A DNA stretch of 64,000 nucleotides from Stenotrophomonas maltophilia. GTDB lineage: Bacteria > Pseudomonadota > Gammaproteobacteria > Xanthomonadales > Xanthomonadaceae. Under the pieces are notes generated by a model. That model was given only the letters and a program-made list of their open reading frames with translations, had not been told where the DNA came from and did not search any database. The translations under genes and the position numbers were made by a program. Shown one piece after another: positions 54,916 through 63,030 of the stretch. Within the stretch, counting starts at the first letter, position 1. Each line of letters begins with the position of its first letter. Location: contig DEVL01000006.1 in NCBI GenBank assembly GCA_002363385.1, positions 372,001 through 436,000 of the forward strand, given 5' to 3'.

Positions 54916-55788
54916 TCAGGGGACGACCAGCGCCGCGCGGCCCATCAGCGTGCTGCGGGTCTGCACGAAGGTGTTGTAGCCCTCGTTGGCCTCCTTGGAC
55001 AGGCCGGAGCCCAGCCGGGCGGTCGCGGCGGTGAACGCCATCTGCGCCTGGAAGGCCTCCTGCTGGAGCTGCAGCTGCGCATCGGCGGAGGTGGCGTGCA
55101 GGTAGCGGGTATACAGCTCGCGCAGCGGGCCGGCATGGACCTCGAAGGCCGGATCCAGCGGCGGCAGGACAGTCGGCGCCGCCTCCAGCGTGTAGGCGGG
55201 TGCCACGTAACCCTTGGGCTGCTGGCGTGCGTAAGCACCGGGCTGGCCCATGCCTGCTTCAACGTAGGCGATGAAATCCGGGGCAGTGAAGATCTTGGCG
55301 TTGATCCGGCCGCCGCTGGCGTCTACGTGGGCCACGGTCTGCACCTCCGGGAACGGCTCGCGCACGCCGAAGCTCCAGGCCTGGTCGATGAACAGGTCAT
55401 GGGTGGTCTGGTACGGCCCTTCGAACGTCACCCCGCCCAGCTCGATCTGGTTCTTGAGGCTGCCGAAGTGCTGCAGCTTGTCTTCACCGGTGACGTAGAT
55501 CTCGTTGGCGATCACGTACTCGGCCAGGGTCGGGTTGATCAACCCACCTTTGCCGTTGGCGTAGACGATGAAACGCACATCGCCAAGCTGTTCGGTCTGC
55601 AGATGATGTTCACCCGGCTTGAGCTTGACCGGGCGCGAGGCGTGCGCAGCGATCGGCAGTTCATTGCCATCGATGCGCAGGGTCAGCGGGGCGGCGCCCG
55701 GGTTGTCGATCTCGAAGGTCTGGGCGGGGCTGGAACAGCCGGAGATGGCGACGGCTGCACTCAGCAGTACGGCAAAACGCTTGATCAA
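54916..55788 (-). CDS. Lipoprotein of unknown function between dnaE and accA
   Basis: About 290 residues. A lipobox (LSAAVAISGC) follows a basic start. An N-terminal beta-rich domain (TFEIDNPGAAPLTLRIDGNEL ... KPGEHHLQTEQLGDVRFIVY) resembles a short immunoglobulin-like fold, and the C-terminus is helical (QLQQEAFQAQMAFTAATARL). I do not recognise the family. I chose TTG at 55788 (MIKRFAVLL) because AGG lies nine bases upstream; a TTG at 55809 is also possible. It lies in the dnaE operon, only about 30 bases after dnaE. Confidence 0.72.
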   Translation of the reverse strand: MIKRFAVLLSAAVAISGCSSPAQTFEIDNPGAAPLTLRIDGNELPIAAHASRPVKLKPGEHHLQTEQLGDVRFIVYANGKGGLINPTLAEYVIANEIYVTGEDKLQHFGSLKNQIELGGVTFEGPYQTTHDLFIDQAWSFGVREPFPEVQTVAHVDASGGRINAKIFTAPDFIAYVEAGMGQPGAYARQQPKGYVAPAYTLEAAPTVLPPLDPAFEVHAGPLRELYTRYLHATSADAQLQLQQEAFQAQMAFTAATARLGSGLSKEANEGYNTFVQTRSTLMGRAALVVP

Positions 55789-55817
55789 AACAAAATACCT
55801 GTGTTGCAACAGAAAAA

Positions 55818-58800
55818 TCAGTTCGCCCAGGGCGGGCTGTAACGCACTTTCACCGTGCGCACCGCAGGATCGGCGCGCAGCGCGTCCACCAGCTGGCTGT
55901 CCACGCGCACGGCGATGTCACCGGCAACATCGAGCATGCCGGCCACCGGGCCCTGTTCCGAGCCAAGCAGCAGGTCCAGGCGCAGCGGTGTGCGACCGGG
56001 GCGATGCCGGTCGAGCAGGGCGTTGACACGGTTCCACACCGCGCCGTCCTGGCGCAGGTCCACCCGCAGCGACAGCCGCGTGGCGTAGTTGGCGCAGATG
56101 TCTTCGTAATCCCAGACCTGGCGGATGCGCAGCGCATAGCCGCCGTTGAACTCGTCCTCGCGCAGGCCGCCCTTGACCACCAGGATGCGGTCCTTGGTCA
56201 TCAGGTGGCCGAACTCGGCCAGGCCATCAGTGAAGGCGCTGCATTCCACGCGGCCCTTGCCGTCTTCAAGCTGCATGAAGATCTGGCTTTCGCCCTTGCG
56301 GCGCACGCCGACCACCAGGCCGGCCAGGATCACCGGCGTTTCCTGGCGCCAGGCGCGCTTCTCGCCGTCTTTGCTCGGGCGTGCCGGCGGGATCAGCTTT
56401 TCCAGCTTGCCCAGGTCGGTGCCGACCAGTTCCTTGACGTCATCGGCGTAGGGATCGAACGGGTGACCGCTGAGGTAGAAGCCCAGCGTTTCGCGCTCGC
56501 CTTCCAGCAGCTGGCCCAGCGCCCACTCTTTGGCTTCGGGCAGTTCCAGCTGCATCGCGGTGCTGACCGGATCGGGTGCGCCAAACAGCGAGTTCTGGCC
56601 GGAGGCCTTCTCGCGCGCCATCTGGTCGGTGGCCTTGAGCACTTCGGGCAGCTGCAGCATCAGCGAGGCGCGGTTCTTGCCGAGCCCGTCCATCGCGCCG
56701 CAGTTGATCATCGCTTCCAGCGTGCGGCGGTTGAGCTTGCCCGATTCGGCGCGCATGCAGAAATCCAGCAGCGACGCATAGCGGCCGCCACGCTGGCGTT
56801 CTTCCACGATCGCTTCGCAGGCGCCCTGGCCGACGCCCTTGATCGCGCCCAGGCCGTACACGATGGTGTCGGCGCTGGAGGCTTCGAACATGTACGCCGA
56901 TTCGTTCACGCGCGGCGGCAGTACGGTCAGGCCGAGGTTGCGCACTTCGGCGAGGAAGCCGACCACCTTGTCGGTGTTGTCCATGTCCGAGGACAGCGTC
57001 GCGGCCATGAACTCGGCCGGGTAATGACGCTTGAGCCAGGCGGTCTGGTAACTCACCAGCGCGTAGGCGGCGGCGTGCGACTTGTTGAAGCCGTAGCCGG
57101 CGAACTTCTCCATCAGGTCGAAGATCGCGTCGGCCTTGGCTTCGACGACACCGTCCTTGGCCGCACCCTCGCGGAAGATCTCGCGGTGCTTGGCCATTTC
57201 CGCCGGCACCTTCTTGCCCATCGCGCGGCGCAGCAGATCGGCGCCGCCCAGCGAGTAGCCGCCGACGATCTGCGCCATCTGCATCACCTGCTCCTGGTAC
57301 ACCATGATGCCGTAGGTGTCTTTCAGGATCGCTTCGGTGCGCGGATCGGGATAGATGATCTCTTCCTGCCCGTGCTTACGCGCGTTGAAGGAAGGAATCA
57401 GGTCCATCGGGCCGGGGCGGTACAGCGACACCAGCGCGATGAGATCTTCGAAGCGGTCAGGGCGCGCATCTTTCAGCAGGCGGCGCATGCCCGAGGATTC
57501 GAACTGGAACACCGCACCGGTATTGCCGTTGGCGAAGATGTCCTTGTAGGTGGGCACGTCATCCAGCGGCAGCGCGGTGATATCCACCGGCGGAATGCCG
57601 GCGCGCTCGTGGCGCTTGTTGATCGCCTTGACGGCCCAGTCGATGATCGTCAGCGTGCGCAGGCCGAGGAAGTCAAACTTCACCAGGCCGATTTCTTCGA
57701 CGTCGTTCTTGTCGAACTGGGTGACCGGGTTGCGGCCGCGGCCGCCTTCGTCATGTTCGGCGAACAGCGGGCAGAATTCGGCCAGCGGCTCGGGCGCGAT
57801 CACCACGCCACCGGCATGCTTGCCGGCGTTGCGGGTAAGGTCTTCGAGCTGGCGCGCCAGATCGATCAGGTCGCGGACGTCGTCTTCGTTCTGGTAGCGC
57901 TGGATCAATTCCGGCGACGCCATTTCCGAATCCTTGCCTTCGCCCATCGCATCCTTGAGCGAGATGCCCAGGATGTTGGGGATCAGCTTGGAGACGCCGT
58001 CGACCAGGCCGTACGGGAAGCCCAGCACGCGGCCGGAATCGCGCACTACCGCCTTGGCCGCCATGGTGCCGTAGGTGATGATCTGGCTGACGCGGTCGCG
58101 TCCGTATTTACGCGCAACGTAGTCGATGACTTCGTCGCGGCGGTCCATGCAGAAGTCGATGTCGAAGTCGGGCATCGACACGCGTTCGGGGTTGAGGAAC
58201 CGCTCGAACAGCAGGTTGTACGGGATCGGATCCAGATCGGTGATCTGCAGCGCCCAGGCCACCAGCGAGCCGGCACCGGAACCGCGGCCGGGGCCGATCG
58301 GAATGCCCTGGTTCTTTCCCCACTGGATGAAGTCGGCCACGATCAGGAAGTAGCCGGGGAAGCCCATCTTGATGATGGTGGCCAGTTCGAATTCGAGTCG
58401 CTCGAAGTAGTCGGCGCGGGTCTTGCCCGGTGCCAGCGGATTCTTTTCGAGGCGGGCTTCCAGGCCCTTGCGCGATTCGCTGCAGATCCAGCTGTCGAGG
58501 GTTTCGTCCTCGGGCACCGGATAGTTGGGCAGGAAGTAGGTGCCCAGGCGCATCTCGACGTTGCAGCGTTCGGCCAGCGCGAGCGTGTTGTCGATCGCAT
58601 CGGGGATGTCGGCAAACAGCGCGCACATGTCCTCGGCGGACTTCAGGTACTGCTGGTCGCTGTAGTCGCGCGGGCGTTTGGGGTCGTCCAGCACGCGGCC
58701 GGAGGAGATGCACACGCGCGCTTCGTGGGCGTTGAAGTCTTCCGGCTGCAGGAAGCGCACGTCGTTGCTGGCGATCACCGGCAGGCCGCGCTGGCCGGCG

Positions 58801-59399
58801 GCCTGCAGGGCGAACTGATTGAAGGCTTCTTCGCCGTCGCGGCCAGTGCGGGTCAGCTCCAGGTGGAGGCCATCACCGAACACGCGCTGCCAGTCGGCAA
58901 GCTGTTGCTCGGCCAGGTCATGGCGGCCGTCGCCGGCGAGGCGGCCGGCGAGGCTGTCGCGGCCGGCCAGTGCGAACAGGTTGTGGCAGCCGGCTTTGAG
59001 CCAGTCCGGGTGCACGGCGACGCCGCCTTCGGGGCGGTGGCCTTCCATCCAGGCGCGGGTCAGCAGCCGGGAGAGGCTCAGGTACCCTTCGCGGTCGCGG
59101 CAGAGCAGGGTCATGCGCCAGGGCGTCATGCCTTCTTCGGCGATCATGATGTCCGCGCCGGCGATGGGCTTGATGCCCACGGTTTCGGCGGCTTTGTAGA
59201 ACTTGACCAGCGCGAACAGGTTGTTGAGATCCGTCACTGCCAGTGCGGGCAGTTTCAGTTCGACCGCGCGGCTGAGCAGGTTGGCCTGCTTGGCTTTTTT
59301 CGGGTCAGCCTGATCCGGCTTCGCCGGGACACGGATGGTCGAATCCGCCAGCGAAAATTCGGTGTGGACGTGGAGATGTACGAAACGGGAAGTGGACAT
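55818..59399 (-). CDS. dnaE: DNA polymerase III subunit alpha
   Basis: Replicative DNA polymerase catalytic subunit of 1193 residues. The PHP domain starts FVHLHVHTEFSLADS (His8, His10, His12). The polymerase active site PDFDIDF has Asp411 and Asp413 (E. coli 401 and 403), followed by CMDRRDEV. A beta-clamp-binding motif QNSLF lies near residue 932. Length is close to E. coli DnaE (1160). It is part of the lpx-fab-rnhB-dnaE cluster, 428 bases after rnhB. Confidence 0.98.
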   Translation of the reverse strand: MSTSRFVHLHVHTEFSLADSTIRVPAKPDQADPKKAKQANLLSRAVELKLPALAVTDLNNLFALVKFYKAAETVGIKPIAGADIMIAEEGMTPWRMTLLCRDREGYLSLSRLLTRAWMEGHRPEGGVAVHPDWLKAGCHNLFALAGRDSLAGRLAGDGRHDLAEQQLADWQRVFGDGLHLELTRTGRDGEEAFNQFALQAAGQRGLPVIASNDVRFLQPEDFNAHEARVCISSGRVLDDPKRPRDYSDQQYLKSAEDMCALFADIPDAIDNTLALAERCNVEMRLGTYFLPNYPVPEDETLDSWICSESRKGLEARLEKNPLAPGKTRADYFERLEFELATIIKMGFPGYFLIVADFIQWGKNQGIPIGPGRGSGAGSLVAWALQITDLDPIPYNLLFERFLNPERVSMPDFDIDFCMDRRDEVIDYVARKYGRDRVSQIITYGTMAAKAVVRDSGRVLGFPYGLVDGVSKLIPNILGISLKDAMGEGKDSEMASPELIQRYQNEDDVRDLIDLARQLEDLTRNAGKHAGGVVIAPEPLAEFCPLFAEHDEGGRGRNPVTQFDKNDVEEIGLVKFDFLGLRTLTIIDWAVKAINKRHERAGIPPVDITALPLDDVPTYKDIFANGNTGAVFQFESSGMRRLLKDARPDRFEDLIALVSLYRPGPMDLIPSFNARKHGQEEIIYPDPRTEAILKDTYGIMVYQEQVMQMAQIVGGYSLGGADLLRRAMGKKVPAEMAKHREIFREGAAKDGVVEAKADAIFDLMEKFAGYGFNKSHAAAYALVSYQTAWLKRHYPAEFMAATLSSDMDNTDKVVGFLAEVRNLGLTVLPPRVNESAYMFEASSADTIVYGLGAIKGVGQGACEAIVEERQRGGRYASLLDFCMRAESGKLNRRTLEAMINCGAMDGLGKNRASLMLQLPEVLKATDQMAREKASGQNSLFGAPDPVSTAMQLELPEAKEWALGQLLEGERETLGFYLSGHPFDPYADDVKELVGTDLGKLEKLIPPARPSKDGEKRAWRQETPVILAGLVVGVRRKGESQIFMQLEDGKGRVECSAFTDGLAEFGHLMTKDRILVVKGGLREDEFNGGYALRIRQVWDYEDICANYATRLSLRVDLRQDGAVWNRVNALLDRHRPGRTPLRLDLLLGSEQGPVAGMLDVAGDIAVRVDSQLVDALRADPAVRTVKVRYSPPWAN

Positions 59400-59510
59400 G
59401 CCGAACCAATGTGATGCCCGGTCAGGGTAGCGGTGGTGGTGGTCGCTAACAAGGCTTGACAGGGGTGTTGCGGGGGCGCGGGTTGGCGGTGGGGTTCAGG
59501 TTTGCTTCGG

Positions 59511-59546
59511 CGGTTGCAGCGGTTGCAGCGGTTGCAGCGGTTGCGG
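59511..59546. repeat. 9-base tandem repeat
   Basis: Four copies of CGGTTGCAG, the last with one change (CGGTTGCGG). It gives artificial Ala/Val or Asn/Arg/Cys repeats in short open frames here; no real protein is implied. Confidence 0.8.
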
Positions 59547-59622
59547 GGTTTGGCGTTGGTGAAGCAAGTGCAGGAGCGGTGGGCTCTGTGGTGCTGCGGG
59601 CTGGGGCGGCGGGGGCAGAGTC

Positions 59623-59689
59623 GCGGGACGCGCTGTGAATACGTCCGTGTAAGCTCGTAGGCAGCATCCATGCTGCCTAACGGTCCCGC
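59623..59689. repeat. Nested-hairpin repeat element
   Basis: Outer arms GCGGGAC/GTCCCGC enclose an inner perfect palindromic pair AGGCAGCAT-CC-ATGCTGCCT (59659-59678, spaced by two bases). The layout, with AGCTCGT before the inner stem and ACGGTCCCGC after it, resembles a dispersed intergenic element I recall from Xanthomonadaceae. The name is not known to me. Confidence 0.5.
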
Positions 59690-59827
59690 GCCTCTACCCC
59701 CGCCACCCCTCTGACACATGGCCGGTGCGTTGGGGTGAGCAACAGCCGACCCTTCGAAAGGTTGCTGAGGCCCGGTGGCGAGCAATCGCTGTGTGTTCGT
59801 TGGTGCCGTGCCGGGCACGTGCCGCGC

Positions 59828-60490
59828 TCAGGCGGGGAGGCTGTTGCGCTCAAGTCCCAGGCAGGCGCGGACGGGGGCGAAGCTGCGGCGGTGCTGGGGG
59901 CAGGGGCCGTGGTTGCGCAGGGCGGCGAGGTGGGCGGGGGTGCCGTAGCCTTTGTGCTGGTCGAAGCCGTATTCGGGGTGGGCGTCGTGCAGGGTCTGCA
60001 TGAAGCGGTCGCGGCTGACTTTGGCGAGGATCGAGGCGGCCATAATGGCGCGGTCGAGGGCGTCGCCGCCGATCAGGGCCTGGGCCGGGCAGGGCAGGCC
60101 TTTGGGGACGACGTTGCCGTCGATGCGGGCGAACTGGGCGACGTGGGCGACGCCTTCGACGGCGCGGCGCATGCCGAGCATGGTGGCCTGGTAGATGTTG
60201 AGGGCGTCGATGTCGCTGACATCCACCATCACTACGTGCCAGGCCAGGGCGCGGTCGAGGATCCTGTCGTAGAGCTGGTCGCGGCGGGCCGCGGTGAGCT
60301 GCTTGGAGTCGTCCAGGCCGTTCAGGCGCGGTCGGTCGGGGCAGAACACCACGGCGGCGACGGCGACTGGGCCGGCCAGCGGGCCGCGTCCAGCTTCATC
60401 CACGCCGGCCACGTAGCGCGGCGCGACGGTGGCCAGGGCGGCACCGTCGAACAGGGCCAGTGACGCGGCGGCGGCGTGGCGGCGGCTCAT
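59828..60490 (-). CDS. rnhB: Ribonuclease HII
   Basis: Enzyme of 220 residues that removes ribonucleotides embedded in DNA. The conserved DEAGRGPLAGPV (Asp31, Glu32) and DDSKQLTAARRDQLYDRI are at the N-terminus; later motifs IGGDALDRAIMAASILAKVSRDRFM and KGYGTPAHL complete the family pattern. Its start overlaps the lpxB stop by four bases. Confidence 0.96.
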   Translation of the reverse strand: MSRRHAAAASLALFDGAALATVAPRYVAGVDEAGRGPLAGPVAVAAVVFCPDRPRLNGLDDSKQLTAARRDQLYDRILDRALAWHVVMVDVSDIDALNIYQATMLGMRRAVEGVAHVAQFARIDGNVVPKGLPCPAQALIGGDALDRAIMAASILAKVSRDRFMQTLHDAHPEYGFDQHKGYGTPAHLAALRNHGPCPQHRRSFAPVRACLGLERNSLPA

Positions 60491-61767
60491 GCGGCGCGAC
60501 GGCTGCCCGCGGTGCGTTCGAGCAGATCGGTGACGGCATCGGCGGCGCGTGCGGAGGCGTCACGGCGCAGTTGCAGGTGCAGGCGCTCGTACGTGTCCTG
60601 CAGGTCGATCACGCGCTGGGGGTAGTCGAACCACTGCAGAATGGCGGTGGCCAGTTTGTCCGGGGTGCAGTCGTGCTGCATCAGTTCCGGAGCGAGGTCC
60701 TTGCCGGCGAGGATGTTGGGCAGGGCGAAACGGTCGACCTTGAGCAGGCCCAGCGCTTTGACGATGCGGTAGGTGAGTTCGGCCACGCGGTAGCCGACCA
60801 CCATCGGGCGTTTGACCAGCATGGTTTCCAGCGTGGCGGTGCCGGAGGCGAGCACGACGACATCGGCGGCAATCATCGCGGTGCGGGCGTTGCCGTCAAG
60901 CAGGTGCGAATGCGCAACCGGCAGCGCCGAGGCGGAGAGTTGCTCGCTGATCAACTGGCGGCAGGCGGCGTTGGCAGCCGGGACTACGACGTGCAGGCCG
61001 GGGATACGTTCGGAGACCTGCCAGGCCGCTTCGAAGAACGGTTCGCCAAGCTTGCTGATTTCACCCAGACGACTGCCGGGCAGCACCGCCAGCACCTTCG
61101 CGTTGGAGGGCAGGCCGAGCTCGGCACGCGCCTGTTCGCGGTCGTTGTGCAGGGGGATGTCATCGGCCATCGGGTGCCCGACGAAGCGGGCGTCGATGCC
61201 GTGCTTGGCGTAGATCGGTGGTTCCATCGGAAACAGGCACAGCACCAGGTCGGCGCTGGACCCGATCTTCTCGGCACGTTTTTCGCGCCAGGCCCAGACC
61301 GAGGGGCTGACGTAATGGACGGTGCGGACGCCACGTTCTTTCAGCCAGCGCTCGACGCCGAGGTTGAAGTCGGGCGCGTCGATGCCGATGAACACGTCCG
61401 GCTGCCACTCCAGCGCACGCGCGCGGAACTCGCGGCGTAGTTTGAGCAGGCGCGGCAGGTGGCGCAGGATTTCGGTCAGGCCCATCACCGCCAGCTCGCT
61501 GGCATCGAACCAGGTCTGGCAGCCGGCGCTGCGCATGGCATCACCGCCGATGCCGGCGAATTCGGCATTCGGGAAGCGCAGGCGCAGTTCGCGGATCAGG
61601 CCGGCACCGAGCAGGTCGCCCGAGGCTTCGCCGGCCACCAGCGCGATGCGCACCGGCCGGTCGGAGGTGCGCAGCGCCAGCGTCTGTTCGACGCTGGTCG
61701 CCATCCCAGCGAGCGGAATGATCTCGGCGGTCGTCATGCCCGGGGTGTGCCCGCCTGGACCCGTCAT
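60487..61767 (-). CDS. lpxB: Lipid-A-disaccharide synthase
   Basis: Glycosyltransferase that joins UDP-2,3-diacylglucosamine and lipid X in lipid A synthesis. The 426-residue frame has the conserved GEASGDLLGAGLIREL, IGIDAPDFNLGVERWLK and LPGSRLGEI. E. coli LpxB is 382 residues; the extra N-terminus could be shortened if translation starts at MATSVEQTLAL (61704). The first ATG overlaps the lpxA stop by four bases, supporting 61767. Confidence 0.96.
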   Translation of the reverse strand: MTGPGGHTPGMTTAEIIPLAGMATSVEQTLALRTSDRPVRIALVAGEASGDLLGAGLIRELRLRFPNAEFAGIGGDAMRSAGCQTWFDASELAVMGLTEILRHLPRLLKLRREFRARALEWQPDVFIGIDAPDFNLGVERWLKERGVRTVHYVSPSVWAWREKRAEKIGSSADLVLCLFPMEPPIYAKHGIDARFVGHPMADDIPLHNDREQARAELGLPSNAKVLAVLPGSRLGEISKLGEPFFEAAWQVSERIPGLHVVVPAANAACRQLISEQLSASALPVAHSHLLDGNARTAMIAADVVVLASGTATLETMLVKRPMVVGYRVAELTYRIVKALGLLKVDRFALPNILAGKDLAPELMQHDCTPDKLATAILQWFDYPQRVIDLQDTYERLHLQLRRDASARAADAVTDLLERTAGSRRAA

Positions 61768-62555
61768 CGCAGCAGAGGCCTCTCGGCGCTTTCGATGAAG
61801 TCCAGCAGATCCTTTACGTCGGCGCTGTGGCTGGCCTGTTCGGCTAGCTGCACCTTGGCTTCGGCCAGCGGCAGGCCGGCCACGTACAGCGTGCGGTAAG
61901 CGCGTTTGATGCTGGCGATGCGCTCGGCATCGAAGCCGCGGCGCTTGAGGCCTTCGCTGTTGATGCCGCGCGGGCGGCCCAGGCTGTCGCTGCCGACCAT
62001 GGTGAACGGCGGAACGTCGCCATTGGTCAACGCGCCCATGCCGAGGAAGGCGTGGGCACCGATACGACAGAACTGGTGGGCACCGGCGAAGCCGCTGATG
62101 ATCACGTAGTCGCCCACGGTGACGTGGCCGGCCAGCGTGGTGTTGTTGGAGAACACGCAGTGGTTGCCGACGTGGCAGTCATGCGCCACGTGGGTGTAGG
62201 CCAGCATCCAGTTGTCGTTGCCGACCGTGGTGATGCCGCCGCCACCGGCGGTGCCGCGGTTGATGGTGACGAATTCGCGGATGACGTTGTCATCACCGAT
62301 CACCAGTTCCGTGCGTTCGGCCTTGTACTTCTTGTCCTGTGGCTCGCCACCGATCGCGGCGTGGCCGATGAAACGGTTGTTGCGGCCGATCCGGGTCGGG
62401 CCATGGATCGAGCAGTGCGGACCGATCTCGGTACCGGCACCGATCTCCACGTCCGCGCCGATCAGGCAGAACGCACCCACGCGCACATCCGCAGCCAGCG
62501 ACGCCGACGGGTCGATGACCGCGGTGGGGTGGATGAGAGGGGCGTTGTCACTCAT
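61764..62555 (-). CDS. lpxA: UDP-N-acetylglucosamine acyltransferase
   Basis: First enzyme of lipid A synthesis, 263 residues. Left-handed beta-helix hexapeptide repeats run through residues about 5-190, and the catalytic His125 (YTHVAHDC) has the same number as in E. coli. The ATG at 62555 has AGGAGA seven bases upstream. The C-terminus overlaps lpxB by four bases; fabZ is 19 bases upstream. Confidence 0.97.
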   Translation of the reverse strand: MSDNAPLIHPTAVIDPSASLAADVRVGAFCLIGADVEIGAGTEIGPHCSIHGPTRIGRNNRFIGHAAIGGEPQDKKYKAERTELVIGDDNVIREFVTINRGTAGGGGITTVGNDNWMLAYTHVAHDCHVGNHCVFSNNTTLAGHVTVGDYVIISGFAGAHQFCRIGAHAFLGMGALTNGDVPPFTMVGSDSLGRPRGINSEGLKRRGFDAERIASIKRAYRTLYVAGLPLAEAKVQLAEQASHSADVKDLLDFIESAERPLLR

Positions 62556-62574
62556 TGCAGATCTCCTGCCTGGA

Positions 62575-63030
62575 TCATTCGCGGGTGCCGGCGCACAGCA
62601 CTTCGGCGCAGGCGACGACTTCGCCATCGACCTTGGCCACGCAGTCGTACACCGCCATGTTGCGGATCACGCGCTTGATCTCCACGTGCATTTCCAGCAC
62701 GTCGCCGGGCACGACCTGCTTACTGAAGCGTGCCTTGTCGACCTTGACCATGTAGAACAGTTTGGACTGCGCATCGCGGCCCAGGGTGAGCTGGGTCAGT
62801 ACGCCACCGGCCTGCGCCATGGCTTCGATGATCAGCACGCCGGGCATGATCGGCTGGCCCGGGAAGTGGCCCTGGAAGAACGGCTCGTTGATGCTGACGT
62901 TCTTGGTGGCAACGATCTTCCGGTTCTCGAAATCGAGCGAGATCACCTTGTCCACCAGCAGGAACGGATAGCGGTGCGGGATCAACTGCTGGATCTGGTT
63001 GATGTCCGGCAGATTCTGGTTGTTGCTCAT
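62575..63030 (-). CDS. fabZ: 3-hydroxyacyl-ACP dehydratase FabZ
   Basis: Dehydratase of 151 residues in fatty acid elongation. The catalytic His55 (GHFPGQPIMPG) and Glu69 (IIEAMAQAGG) are present in the hot-dog fold pattern. A strong AAGGAG lies inside the end of lpxD, and the ATG overlaps the lpxD stop by four bases. It balances the hydroxyacyl-ACP pool used by LpxA and LpxD next to it. Confidence 0.97.
   Translation of the reverse strand: MSNNQNLPDINQIQQLIPHRYPFLLVDKVISLDFENRKIVATKNVSINEPFFQGHFPGQPIMPGVLIIEAMAQAGGVLTQLTLGRDAQSKLFYMVKVDKARFSKQVVPGDVLEMHVEIKRVIRNMAVYDCVAKVDGEVVACAEVLCAGTRE

Larger units (their letters stand above)
59400..59827. other. 428-base gap between rnhB and dnaE
   Basis: No gene with convincing codon use is seen. 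The gap holds a 9-base tandem repeat (59511-59546) and a 67-base repeat element with nested hairpins (59623-59689). Because both neighbours are on the minus strand, a promoter for dnaE could lie here, but none is clear. Confidence 0.7.

Noticed and set aside
56004..59414. Plus-strand open frame of 1136 codons covering dnaE
   Set aside because: It is exactly antisense to dnaE; high GC and synonymous codon bias keep this frame open. The composition (His, Gln, Arg, Val, Gly) is typical of such shadows.
59456..59638. Short plus-strand frame with Ala/Val repeats in the dnaE-rnhB gap
   Set aside because: Produced by translating the 9-base tandem repeat; no ribosome site and no family.
59446..59818. 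Minus-strand frames with Asn/Arg/Cys repeats in the same gap
   Set aside because: Also products of the 9-base tandem repeat and the hairpin element.
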